A DNA stretch of 64,000 nucleotides from assembly GCF_900101685.1 (NCBI RefSeq), contig NZ_FMZZ01000001.1:248001-312000 (forward strand), written 5' to 3'. Made by a program: the position numbers and the translations under genes. Below, in pieces: positions 17,584 through 26,031 of the stretch (its first letter is position 1; every line of letters begins with the position of its first letter). The notes below the pieces were generated by a model. The model made no database searches and had not been told where the DNA came from. It worked only from the letters and a program-made list of their open reading frames with translations. Origin of the DNA: Actinokineospora iranica (GTDB lineage: Bacteria > Actinomycetota > Actinomycetes > Mycobacteriales > Pseudonocardiaceae).

Positions 17584-17780
17584 CGGAGTCCACCAACCTC
17601 GCGCGTCACGAACACCGCTCCCTCTCCCGTGGGATTCTCCCACTTCTCCTGTGAAGACGCGGGACGACGCCCTAGGTTGCCGCGTCCCGCGCACACGGTA
17701 AGGGGCAGGCCCGCCAGATGATCACTCGACCCGGCCCGGCGCACCTGGTCGTTTTGTCCTCTATGGACAACTGTCATCCG

Positions 17781-18482
17781 CTAGAGCGGAACCCGTAACC
17801 CGTCCGGCGCGGGCCGCCCGAGGGCGTCGGTGATGACGGGGTCGATCGGCCGGGTGTCGAGGACACCGAGGACGAAACCGGTCACCAGCCGGGTCCACTT
17901 GTCGGCCTTGCGCAGCATCGCGTGCCGCTCGCCGGGCACGTCGAAGCGCGCCACCCGGTCGGTGACGGCCTTCGCGCGGCTGGCGAAGCCGTAAGACTGC
18001 TCCGGGTCGGTCGTCTGGTCGAGCAGGCCGTGCGCGATCAGGACGGTGCGGCCCGCGAGGTGCTCGACCGGATCGTGCGGCTTGGTCCACGGGGCCAGCG
18101 CGCACACCGCCACCACCGACTCGTCGCCCGCGACGCGCAGCGCGACCCGCCCGCCCATGGAGTGCCCGACCAGCACGACCCGCACGTCGCCGTGCGCGCG
18201 GCGGATCTCCGCCAGCGCCCACCGCGCGTCCGCCACGGCGTCGGGATCGGGGCCGTTCCAGCCGCGGTAGCGGTTGCGCAGCAGCCACACCGCGATCCCC
18301 TGGCCGGCGCCCTTGCGCGCGATGTCCCAGGCGAAGGGCACCATCCGCAGGTAGGCGAGTTGGCGGCGGGTCACCCGCTCCCGGCTGCGCTCACGGCCGC
18401 CGTGCAGCACGAGCACCACCGCCCGGACGTCCGCGCGCGGGCCGTAGACCCTGATCCCCGGTGTGGGCTCGGTCTGGTTCAC
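17781..18482 (-). CDS. Alpha/beta hydrolase
   Basis: A protein of 233 residues with the nucleophile elbow VGHSMGGRVAL (Ser about 115), a catalytic Asp candidate in LLDQTTDP, and His in PGERHAML, so the Ser-Asp-His triad appears complete. VLVLHGGRERSRE supplies the oxyanion region. The substrate is unknown; short dienelactone-hydrolase-like or esterase roles are possible. GTG at 18482 (MNQTEP) was preferred over GTG at 18500. It is divergent from a second, unrelated alpha/beta hydrolase gene with a 65-base gap. Confidence 0.8.
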   Translation of the reverse strand: MNQTEPTPGIRVYGPRADVRAVVLVLHGGRERSRERVTRRQLAYLRMVPFAWDIARKGAGQGIAVWLLRNRYRGWNGPDPDAVADARWALAEIRRAHGDVRVVLVGHSMGGRVALRVAGDESVVAVCALAPWTKPHDPVEHLAGRTVLIAHGLLDQTTDPEQSYGFASRAKAVTDRVARFDVPGERHAMLRKADKWTRLVTGFVLGVLDTRPIDPVITDALGRPAPDGLRVPL

Positions 18483-18547
18483 GCCGCAATCTTCGCGCAC
18501 CGCCCGGCCGCGGCCCGGTGTCGGTCGCCCTCGGTAGCCTGCCGTGC

Positions 18548-19372
18548 GTGACCGACCACATCCAGATCACCACCGCGGCAGGCGTCTTCGACGCGCTCGC
18601 CGCGGGCTCCCCCGGCGACCCGCCGGTGCTGCTGCTGCACGGGTTCCCGCAGGCGGCGATCGCGTGGGAGCACCAGGTCGCGGTGCTGGGCCACGCCGGT
18701 CTGCACGCGGTCGCGGTCGACCAGCGCGGCTACTCCCCCGCCGTGCGCCCGATCGACGCCGTCGACTACCGGGTGGACGAGCTGGTCGGCGACGTGCTGG
18801 CCGTCGCCGACGCGCTGGGCTGGGCGGAGTTCGACCTGGTCGGCCACGACTGGGGCGCTGTCGTGGGCTGGCACACCGCCGCGGCGCACCCGGAGCGATT
18901 GCGCACGCTCACGGCGGTGTCCGCCCCGCACCCCGCCGCGATGGCCGCCGCCCTCCGCGAGGACGAAGAGCAGCAACTGCGATCGCAGCACCTCTCCCTG
19001 TTCAAGGAGCGCACGGCCGAGCGGCGACTGCTGGCCGACGACGCGGCGGCCCTGCGCCGAATCTTCGAGTGGAAGATCCCGCCGTCAGCGGTGGCGGAGT
19101 ACGTCGGCAGGCTCACCGAGCCCGGCGCGCTCACCGCGGCCCTCAGCTGGTTCCGGGCGACGCGGTGGAACGTCCTGCCCGACCCGGTGTCGACGCCGAC
19201 GATGCACGTGTGGGGCACCGAGGACCCCGCCATCGGCTCGACAGCGGCCCTGAGCTGCGGGAAGTGGGTGACCGGGCCGTACCGGTTCGAGATGGTCGAG
19301 GACGCCTCGCACTGGCTTCCCGAGGAAACTCCCGATCTTGTGACAGGTCTGCTACTCGATCATCTGCGGTAG
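18548..19372 (+). CDS. Alpha/beta hydrolase (epoxide hydrolase/haloalkane dehalogenase-like)
   Basis: A protein of 274 residues. LLLHGFPQAAIAWEHQV is the HGxP oxyanion segment, and the nucleophile elbow is VGHDWGAVVGW, with Asp as the nucleophile, as in epoxide hydrolases and dehalogenases. Later come TMHVWGTEDPAIG (acid) and DASHWLPEETP (His). It would hydrolyse an epoxide or carbon-halogen bond by an aspartyl-ester route, but the substrate cannot be told. The GTG at 18548 starts the conserved VTDHIQITTA strand. It lies 19 bases before the nucleotidyltransferase gene and may be co-transcribed with it. Confidence 0.88.
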   Translation: MTDHIQITTAAGVFDALAAGSPGDPPVLLLHGFPQAAIAWEHQVAVLGHAGLHAVAVDQRGYSPAVRPIDAVDYRVDELVGDVLAVADALGWAEFDLVGHDWGAVVGWHTAAAHPERLRTLTAVSAPHPAAMAAALREDEEQQLRSQHLSLFKERTAERRLLADDAAALRRIFEWKIPPSAVAEYVGRLTEPGALTAALSWFRATRWNVLPDPVSTPTMHVWGTEDPAIGSTAALSCGKWVTGPYRFEMVEDASHWLPEETPDLVTGLLLDHLR

Positions 19373-19391
19373 TCGCCTCTAGGCTCTGGAC

Positions 19392-20204
19392 ATGGCGGCC
19401 TCCGGCGTGGCGGGCCTGCTCCTCGCCGCGGGCGGGGGCAGGCGGTTCGGTATGCCGAAGGCCTTGGCCCCCTACCGCGGCGGCCTGCTGGTCGAGCACG
19501 CCCTGGCCACCCTCGCCGAGGCGGGCTGCGCGCCGCTGGTCGTGGTGCTCGGCGCGGGCGCGCCCGAGGTGCCCGCGCTGCCCGCGACGGTCGTGATCAA
19601 TCCTGACTGGGCTTCCGGCATGGGGTCCTCGCTGCGGGTAGGCCTGGCCGCGCTGGGCGCGGCCGATGTGCCTGAATTGCCCGCGACGGTCGTGGTCAGA
19701 CACCCCGGCACGCAGTCCCCACCGCGGGTTGACCCGGCGTCGCCAGGTGCTGTGCCCGAATTGCCCGCCACAGTGATCAACCCCGACCGGCCCTCCGCCG
19801 CCGCCCCCTCTCCACAACCCGACACAACGACGCCAGGCACCAGGAACGTGCCCGAATCACCCACCACCGTGGCTAACCCCGACCGGCCCTCCGCCGCCGG
19901 GTCCTCACCGCTGGGTGCGGTCGTGGCCGTCATCGTGCTGCCCGTGGACACCCCCGGCGTGACCGCGGCGGCCGTCCGCAGGCTCGCTGCCCTGGCGACC
20001 CCCCACGCGCTGGCGCGGGCCACCTACGCGGGCGTCCCCGGGCACCCCGTCCTCATCGGCCGCGCGCACTGGGCGGGCGTCGCCGCCGCCGCGCACGGCG
20101 ACACCGGCGCCCGCCCCTACCTGGCCCGCCACCCCGTGGCCGACGTGCCCTGCGAGGACATCGCCGACGGCGCCGACGCCGACCGACCGGAAGACCTTCG
20201 CTGA
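19392..20204 (+). CDS. MobA-like nucleotidyltransferase with repeat insertion
   Basis: A 270-residue protein of the MobA/MocA (NTP transferase) group. The N-terminus GLLLAAGGGRRFGMPKAL is the nucleotide-binding loop, and VVINPDWASGMGSSLRVGL and VIVLPVDTPGV are the next conserved strands. In relatives these last two are nearly adjacent; here about 80 residues lie between them, built from imperfect repeats of VPALPATVVINPD-like units. MocA-type enzymes make molybdenum cofactor dinucleotides, but no molybdoenzyme gene is near. The C-terminal GVPGHPVLIGRAHW matches the family, so the frame is intact. Confidence 0.82.
   Translation: MAASGVAGLLLAAGGGRRFGMPKALAPYRGGLLVEHALATLAEAGCAPLVVVLGAGAPEVPALPATVVINPDWASGMGSSLRVGLAALGAADVPELPATVVVRHPGTQSPPRVDPASPGAVPELPATVINPDRPSAAAPSPQPDTTTPGTRNVPESPTTVANPDRPSAAGSSPLGAVVAVIVLPVDTPGVTAAAVRRLAALATPHALARATYAGVPGHPVLIGRAHWAGVAAAAHGDTGARPYLARHPVADVPCEDIADGADADRPEDLR
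19566..19920 (+). repeat. Degenerate tandem repeat inside the MobA-like gene
   Basis: Four imperfect copies begin at 19569, 19668, 19752 and 19848 (spacing 99, 84 and 96 bases). The peptide units are VPALPATVVINPDWASGMGS, VPELPATVVVRHPG, VPELPATVINPDRPSAAAPS and VPESPTTVANPDRPSAAGSS. Copy 1 is the normal family sequence; the other three are extra. All spacings are multiples of three, so the frame is kept. Confidence 0.85.
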
Positions 20205-20227
20205 CCCACCACACGCAAGGAGGCACC

Positions 20228-20953
20228 ATGCCCGAAGACGCCTACGGCGACCAGGTCCTGGCCCATCTCGCCGAAGTGGGCGACCACAACGCCGACGCCC
20301 TCGACGACGTGTCCGACCTCGTCCTGGCCTGCGTCCGCGCCGAGGGTTTGGTGCTGACAGCGGGCGCGGGCCACTCGCTTGCCGCGGTCGCGGAGACCTT
20401 CTTCCGGGCAGGCGGCCTGGCCTGCGTGCGGCCACTGTTCACCGAAGAACTCCAGGTCTTCGGAGGCACCCGACGGGCAACGGCGGCGGAACGGCGGCCG
20501 GGGCTGGCCCGGTCGGTGTTCGGGATGGTTCCGCTGTCCGGGCATGAGGTGTTGGTCATCTTTTCCAACTCGGGGATCAACCATTACCCGGTGGAAATGG
20601 CGGTGACGGCGCTTGAGTCCGGATGCCCAGTGGTGGCGGTGACATCCACTGAGGCGTCGGCGGAGGCCCCGACACGGGCTGGGACGAAATTGGCGGTCAA
20701 TGCGACGATCGTGCTGGACACTTTGACTGGACCTGGGGATGTGAGTTATCCGGATGAGAATCCGGTTACGGCTTCACTGTCCACTTTGAGCACAGTGTAT
20801 CTGTGGAATCAGGTGCTGGCCAGGGTGTTCGACAAGGCCACCGCGGACGGGTATTCGCTTCCGTTGTGGCGAAGCTCCAATGTGGAGGGTGGGGACGCGG
20901 CTAACGCCGCGCTTCTGGAGAAGTATGGTGATCGGATTCCGCAGCTGGGGTGA
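20228..20953 (+). CDS. SIS-domain sugar isomerase-like protein
   Basis: A 241-residue protein with one SIS (phosphosugar-binding) domain: GLVLTAGAGHSLAAVAETFFRAGG (about 38-61), VLVIFSNSGINHYPVEMA and CPVVAVTSTEAS. Such proteins bind or isomerise phosphorylated amino sugars, or regulate their genes. The ATG at 20228 has AAGGAGG six bases upstream. It follows the MobA-like gene by 23 bases. The second half (from about 20520) uses noticeably more A/T-ending codons than the first, as is seen in other genes that end beside the intergenic repeat family. Confidence 0.8.
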   Translation: MPEDAYGDQVLAHLAEVGDHNADALDDVSDLVLACVRAEGLVLTAGAGHSLAAVAETFFRAGGLACVRPLFTEELQVFGGTRRATAAERRPGLARSVFGMVPLSGHEVLVIFSNSGINHYPVEMAVTALESGCPVVAVTSTEASAEAPTRAGTKLAVNATIVLDTLTGPGDVSYPDENPVTASLSTLSTVYLWNQVLARVFDKATADGYSLPLWRSSNVEGGDAANAALLEKYGDRIPQLG

Positions 20954-20957
20954 CTTG

Positions 20958-21125
20958 TGTTGCCCGGGCTTCTGTGGGAGCTGGGTTGCGGGGTTTACTC
21001 GATGGATGGAGTGCTTCTTGACCCATCGCACCTGGGGGCCGGGTACGGCTGGCAGGGGGCGGGTGTGCTGTCCCGCGCCCATCGAGCACCTGGCAGCCTT
21101 GGGTGCGACTGGCAGGTGCTCGGGT
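20958..21125. repeat. Degenerate copy of the intergenic repeat family
   Basis: The 513-base gap 20954-21466 lies between convergent genes. Its first part aligns with both flanks of the structured elements at 36602 and 58468. Bases 20970-21020 match the right-hand side (ctgggttgcggggtttactc, then gatggatggagtgcttctt), and 21078-21125 match the left-hand side (cccatcgagcacctggcagc, cttgggtgcg). The central paired stem is missing. The rest of the gap (21126-21466) shows no gene or other clear signal to me. Confidence 0.65.
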
Positions 21126-21466
21126 TAGCGCCGGGCAGGTCTGGTGGGTGGGCCTACCAGTTCGCAGTGGGCAGGCATGTTCGGGACTTGGCGGCAAGCC
21201 GGCCTGGCGAGCACGGGTGGCGGCGGTGCCTGGCCGGGGAGCAGGCGTAGATAGATGCCTGCCGGTCGGCTTCGTGGCGGCGGACCTGGTCAGCAGTCCC
21301 ACAAAAGGCACCGAACCGTCCCTGCCATGTCCACAACGGCCCGATAGTGGGACTGGCTCTGCTGTGGATAACTCGCCGCGGGGTGGCAGGCCGGGGCTGT
21401 GGAGAAACAAGCCCTGTGGGTGGCTGCCTTGTCCCGAAGGGAGGTCTTCGGGACAAGGCAGGGGGG

Positions 21467-22330
21467 TTAGAACTGGTGGCTGTTTGCGGTCACGGCTGCG
21501 GCGACCGCCGCGCCGAAGGCGGCCATGCCGGTGGCGTTGGGGTGGAGGGGGGCTGCGGGGCTGGTGGGGAACAGGCCCTCCAGGTAGCGGTCGGCGGGCG
21601 CGGCGCAGGTGTCGTGGCCTACGGAGACGCCGGCGATGTCGACGAAGGTGGCGCCGTGGGCTTCGGCTTGGGCGCGGAGGGTGGCGTTCAGTTTGTTGAT
21701 CGAGCCCTGGATGTAGTTGGCGTCCCGGGCCCAGATCGGCTGGGTGGGGTAGCAGCCGTTGTTCCTGATGTAGGTGCCGTAGCCGACGACGACCACTTCG
21801 GCCTTGGGGGCGCGGGTGTGGATCTCGTCCAGGGCGGCGCCGAGTTTGGGCGTCCAGGCGGTGATCGCGGCGGCGATGGCGTCCTTGCCGCCCGCGGTGA
21901 AGCGGTCGGCGCAGGAGAAACCGATCGGTTCGGGTAGGAGGTTGATGCAGGTCAGCGCGCGGGTGACCAGGTCGACGTCGTTGCCGCCGATGGTGATGGT
22001 CACCAGGTCGGTGTCCGCGGTGAGCGCGTCGTACTGCGGGGGCACGGACGGGGACTGCTTGACGCTGAAGTCGGTGAGCTCCGCGCCGGAACAGGACACG
22101 TCGGTGAGGGTCGCGCCGAGGGTCTTGGCGACCACCGCGGGGTAGTTCCGGTCGGAGCGCAGGCAGGCGAGGGAGGTCTGGTTCGGGATCAGCGGGCCCG
22201 CCGCGGCCGAGTCGCCGAGGGCGACGTACTTCAGGGGGTCGGCGGCCTGGGCGCCCGGGCCCCAGGTCAGCATCAGCCCGGCCGCGGTCGCCGCGGCCGC
22301 CGCCACGGCGATCGGTCCTCGTACCCGCAT
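21467..22330 (-). CDS. Secreted SGNH/GDSL esterase or lipase
   Basis: A 287-residue exported hydrolase. The signal peptide covers about residues 1-29 (cleavage near AQA-AD). The mature enzyme begins with YVALGDSAAAG (Ser41), then TIGGNDVDLV (block III Gly-Asn) and LHPNATGM near the C-terminus (His), all typical of Streptomyces-type SGNH lipases. Several cysteines could form disulfides. It would act outside the cell on ester lipids or wall acyl groups. The ATG at 22330 follows GGAGGTACAG; the frame starting four codons earlier has no better site. Confidence 0.9.
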   Translation of the reverse strand: MRVRGPIAVAAAAATAAGLMLTWGPGAQAADPLKYVALGDSAAAGPLIPNQTSLACLRSDRNYPAVVAKTLGATLTDVSCSGAELTDFSVKQSPSVPPQYDALTADTDLVTITIGGNDVDLVTRALTCINLLPEPIGFSCADRFTAGGKDAIAAAITAWTPKLGAALDEIHTRAPKAEVVVVGYGTYIRNNGCYPTQPIWARDANYIQGSINKLNATLRAQAEAHGATFVDIAGVSVGHDTCAAPADRYLEGLFPTSPAAPLHPNATGMAAFGAAVAAAVTANSHQF

Positions 22331-22443
22331 CTGTACCTCCACGCTTGTTGGGGGCTACCAATCGGTAACCGGGTCGTCATATGGTGCGGGGCACAGCCAG
22401 GACGGTGAGCTGGAAGTTCCCCCAAACATCATGGAGGGCCGTT

Positions 22444-23691
22444 GTGACAGCGCCCAACGCCAACGCGATCACCTTCGGTGGAACTTCGCTGCACGAACGG
22501 CTGACGGTCGCGCTGCCCGCCCTCACGACCGCGGTGATCGACCGCTTGGTCGACCGGCTCCCGATCTACAACCGGCTCCCCGCGGAGGAACTGGACGGGG
22601 ACGTGCGGACGATCGTGGAGCAGACCATCCGCGGGTTCAGCGAGCTGTTGCGCGACGGCCGGCTGCCCGGGCCGAGCGAGTTGACCGAGGTCCGCGAGTC
22701 CGCGGCCAAGCGCGCCGAGGAGGGGCTGCCGATCGAGGCGGTGATCGCGGCCTACTACTGCGGAACGCAGTGCTGCCTCGACATCATGGAACCCGCGGCC
22801 GGTCCGGAGGACATGGCCTCGGTCTTCGCCGCGCATCGACTCCTGTTCGACTACCTGGCTCTGGTCAGCAGCGTGGTCGCCGCGGGCTATCTCGATGAGC
22901 GCCGGTCGTCGTTCGGTGATGAGCACGACGCCCGGCAGTCACTGCTCTCGGCGCTGCTCGACGGGCAGCCCGCGGACGAGGTCGCCGACTGGGCCGGGAT
23001 CAAGCTGCCCGCGTGCTACCTCGTGCTCGGAATGACGGTCGGCGCGCACCCCGACGAGGACCGCCAGGACGTCGACCGGTCGGTGGCCGCCCGGCGGAAG
23101 CTGCGCAGGCTGCGGTCCGAGCTGAACCGGCTCACCCGGGAACCGGCGCTGACCGCGCTGTCGATCGACGGCGGGCTCGCCCTCGTCCCCTACCACGTGC
23201 CGCCCGCCGACCTGTCCGCCGCGGACTGGACCTGGCTCGACGCCCTCGTCGCGCGGCTTTCCAGGGCGGCCGGGGCCGACATCGTCGCGGCGGTGGCGCC
23301 CACGGAGCCGAAGGAGGTGGCCGCGGCCGCGCGGCTGGCCGGTGAGCTGCGCGAGGTGGCGGACGTGTTCGACAAGCCGCCGGGCGTCTACCGCCTGTCC
23401 GACCTGCTGCTGGAGTACCAGCTCACCCGGCCCAGCCCCGCGCGCGACCAACTCGCCGCGCTGCTCGCCCCGGCGGCGGCGAAACCCGAACTGCTGCTCA
23501 CGCTGCGCACGTTCCTCACCACCGGCCTCAACCGCAGGCAGACGGCCACCCGCCTGCTCGTGCATCCCAACACCGTGGACTACCGGCTGCGCAAGATCGC
23601 CACCTTGAGCGGGCTCGACTTCACCCGACAGGAGGACCTGCTCACCGTCCGCGCGGCCCTGTCCGCGTTCGACGCGACCGCGCGGCGCTGA
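22444..23691 (+). CDS. PucR/CdaR-type transcriptional regulator
   Basis: A protein of 415 residues. The N-terminal part is helical (VIDRLVDRLPIYNRLP, residues 15-120, with KRAEEGLPIEAVIAAYY), as in RsbT-like/PucR sensor regions. The C-terminal HTH_30 has FLTTGLNRRQTATRLLVHPN and TVDYRLRKIATLSG. Such regulators control purine use or antibiotic and morphological genes in actinobacteria. The GTG at 22444 has GGAGGG six bases upstream, which decides the start. It is divergent from the secreted esterase, a possible target. Confidence 0.88.
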   Translation: MTAPNANAITFGGTSLHERLTVALPALTTAVIDRLVDRLPIYNRLPAEELDGDVRTIVEQTIRGFSELLRDGRLPGPSELTEVRESAAKRAEEGLPIEAVIAAYYCGTQCCLDIMEPAAGPEDMASVFAAHRLLFDYLALVSSVVAAGYLDERRSSFGDEHDARQSLLSALLDGQPADEVADWAGIKLPACYLVLGMTVGAHPDEDRQDVDRSVAARRKLRRLRSELNRLTREPALTALSIDGGLALVPYHVPPADLSAADWTWLDALVARLSRAAGADIVAAVAPTEPKEVAAAARLAGELREVADVFDKPPGVYRLSDLLLEYQLTRPSPARDQLAALLAPAAAKPELLLTLRTFLTTGLNRRQTATRLLVHPNTVDYRLRKIATLSGLDFTRQEDLLTVRAALSAFDATARR

Positions 23692-23699
23692 CGCTTGTG

Positions 23700-24000
23700 G
23701 GGCCGGGCGGGCGACGAGGTGAGCGCGCGGGTGAAGCACCACGGCAGGCACTTCTCGGTCGGAAGTGATGCCGGAACTGTCCGCCCAGCAGCACCAGCGT
23801 GGCCTTGAGCGCTTCGCCGATCCGCACGCCCCAACTCGGTCGCCTCTGCCAGCGGGTCGAGCGCCACCGACCCGCTCATCCGCCGGGTCGAGGACGACGA
23901 GGTCGCCGATTCGCTCCGGGGACAGGCGGTCGATGACGTCGGTGGCCAGGTCGCCGTCGGAGCTGGCCAGATGCTGGAGTTGATCCGGGACCGGTCCGAC
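23700..24000 (-). pseudogene. Decayed gene fragment, possibly of a DNA-transfer-type ATPase
   Basis: No open gene spans this 312-base gap, but the minus strand has protein-like stretches in different frames: SSDGDLATDVIDRLSPERIG and DLVVLDPADE (about 23870-23975), then SGSVALDPLAEATELG, then VRIGEALKATLVLLGGQFRH toward 23765. Joined with two frameshifts they read as one piece, with a strand-turn (LVVLDPADE ... ALDPL) like that in VirD4/TraG-type or AAA-type ATPases. The assignment to that family is inference; the broken state is directly seen. Confidence 0.4.
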
Positions 24001-24003
24001 TCC

Positions 24004-25869
24004 TCAGGCGACGGCGTCCTCGTGGGCGAACTGGGTGCGGTACAGGTCCGCGTACCGGCCGCTGGTGGCCAACAGTTCGTCGTGAGTGCCGCGCTCGACC
24101 ACCCGACCCGCCTCCACGACCAAGATCAGGTCAGCGGCGCGGATAGTGGACAGCCGGTGCGCGATCACCAGCGCGGTCCGCCCGGACAAGGCGTGGGCCA
24201 GGGCTTCCTGCACCGCCACCTCCGACTCGGAATCCAGGTGGGCGGTGGCCTCGTCCAGGATCACGACCCTGGGCTGGGCGAGCAGGAGCCGGGCGATGGT
24301 CAGCCGCTGACGTTCGCCGCCGGAGAGTCGGTAACCGCGCTCCCCCACCACCGTGTCCAGCCCGTCCGGCAGGGACTCGACCAGCGCGGCGAGGCGGGCG
24401 CGGCGCAGCGCCTCGTGGATCTCGGCGTCGGTGGCGTCCGGGCGGGCGTAGGCGAGGTTCGCGCGGATGGTGTCGTGGAACAGGTGGCCGTCCTGGGTGA
24501 CGACGCCCACGGTCGACCGCAGCGCGGCGAAGGACAGGTCACGCACGTCCACCCCGGACAGCCGGACCGCGCCTGCGTCCACGTCGTAGAGCCGGGGCAC
24601 CAGCGCGGCGATGGTCGACTTGCCCGCCCCGGACGGGCCGACCAGGGCGACCATCTGACCGGGCTCGGCGCGGAACGACACCCCGTGCAGCACCTCCTGG
24701 CCGCCGCGCTGGTCCAGCACCGCGACCTCTTCCAGCGACGCGAGCGACACCTTGTCCGCGGCCGGGTAGCCGAAGCGGACGTCATCGAACTCGACCGACA
24801 CCGGCCCGGCGGGCGTGTTCCGCGCGTCCGGCTTCTCGGCGATCATCGGCGGCAGGTCGAGGACCTCGAAGATGCGCTCGAACGACACCAGCGCGGTCAT
24901 CACGTCGACCCGGACGTTGGCCAGCGCGGTCAGCGGCGTGTAGAGGCGGGTGAGCAGCAGGGCCAGGGCCACGACCGTGCCGGGCGCCAGCTCGCCGGTC
25001 AGCGCCAGGTAGCCGCCGAGGCCGTAGACCAGGGCCTGGGCCAGCGCGGACACCAGTTGCAGGCTGGTCATGAACCAGCGGGTGGCCATCGCCGTGCGCA
25101 CGCCGATATCGCGCACCCGGCCCGCGCGGGCGCCGAATTCCTCAACCTCTACTTGAGGTCGACCGAACAGCTTCACCAGGGTCGCCCCGGGCGCGGAGAA
25201 CCGCTCGGTCATCTGGGTCGTCATGGCCGAGGCCAGTCCCGCCGCCTCGCGCTGGAGGTCGGCCATCCGGCGGCCCATGCGGCGCGCGGGCAGGACGAAG
25301 ACCGGTAACAAGACCAGCGCCAGCAGGGTGACCTGCCAGGACAGCGTCATCATCACCGCGAGCGAGAGGACCAACTGGATCACGTTCGTGACCAAACCGG
25401 ACAAAGTGGACGTAAAGGTGCGCTGAGCGCCGATGACGTCGTTGTTGAGTCTGCTGACCAGCGCGCCGGTCCTGGTGCGGGTGAAGAAGGCGACCGGCAT
25501 CCGCTGCACGTGCTCGAACACCGCGCGCCGCAGGTCGTAGATCAGCCCCTCGCCGATCCGCGCCGACTGCCAGCGCTCGGCCACGCCCAGGCCCGCGCCC
25601 ACGATGGCCAGACCGGCGATGCCGACCGCGAGCCACACGACGACCGACACGCCCTCGCGGTTGACGATGGCGTCGACCACCTGGCCCGCCAACAGCGGCG
25701 AGGTGACCGCCAGCACCGCCGAGACGACCGTGAGCAGCAGGAACACCACCAGCCGCGGCCGGTGCCGGGCGCTGAACCGGAACACCCGGCGCACGGTGCC
25801 CTTGCGCAGCCCCTTGGGCATGTCGGCGGCCTTCATCGCGCCTGCCATGAGTCTGCGCGGGCTGTCCAC
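24004..25869 (-). CDS. ABC exporter, fused membrane and ATPase domains
   Basis: A protein of 621 residues. The type IV-exporter membrane domain (about 30-320) has six helices and the coupling segment RLNNDVIGAQRTFTSTLSGL. The ATPase (about 360-610) has Walker A VGPSGAGKST, signature LSGGERQRL, Walker B VVILDEATAHLD and the switch His in IAHRLS. A short insertion (KVSLASLEEVAVLDQRGG) sits before the Walker A strand. It likely exports a lipid or drug as a homodimer. GTG at 25869 was chosen because GAGGGG lies six bases upstream; GTG at 25896 is possible. Confidence 0.92.
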   Translation of the reverse strand: MDSPRRLMAGAMKAADMPKGLRKGTVRRVFRFSARHRPRLVVFLLLTVVSAVLAVTSPLLAGQVVDAIVNREGVSVVVWLAVGIAGLAIVGAGLGVAERWQSARIGEGLIYDLRRAVFEHVQRMPVAFFTRTRTGALVSRLNNDVIGAQRTFTSTLSGLVTNVIQLVLSLAVMMTLSWQVTLLALVLLPVFVLPARRMGRRMADLQREAAGLASAMTTQMTERFSAPGATLVKLFGRPQVEVEEFGARAGRVRDIGVRTAMATRWFMTSLQLVSALAQALVYGLGGYLALTGELAPGTVVALALLLTRLYTPLTALANVRVDVMTALVSFERIFEVLDLPPMIAEKPDARNTPAGPVSVEFDDVRFGYPAADKVSLASLEEVAVLDQRGGQEVLHGVSFRAEPGQMVALVGPSGAGKSTIAALVPRLYDVDAGAVRLSGVDVRDLSFAALRSTVGVVTQDGHLFHDTIRANLAYARPDATDAEIHEALRRARLAALVESLPDGLDTVVGERGYRLSGGERQRLTIARLLLAQPRVVILDEATAHLDSESEVAVQEALAHALSGRTALVIAHRLSTIRAADLILVVEAGRVVERGTHDELLATSGRYADLYRTQFAHEDAVA

Positions 25870-26031
25870 GTCGTTCCCCTCGGTCCGAAAGCTCACCTGA
25901 CCCCACTAGAACACCACAGGGGTGTGACAACTTCCCCAGGGAGAGGCCGCGCACAGCCGGTGCCCCGCGCACGAGGGGCGCGCGGCGGGCTGGGTAGCCT
26001 GCGGACCGGGCAACGGGGAGGGCGGCCGGGG

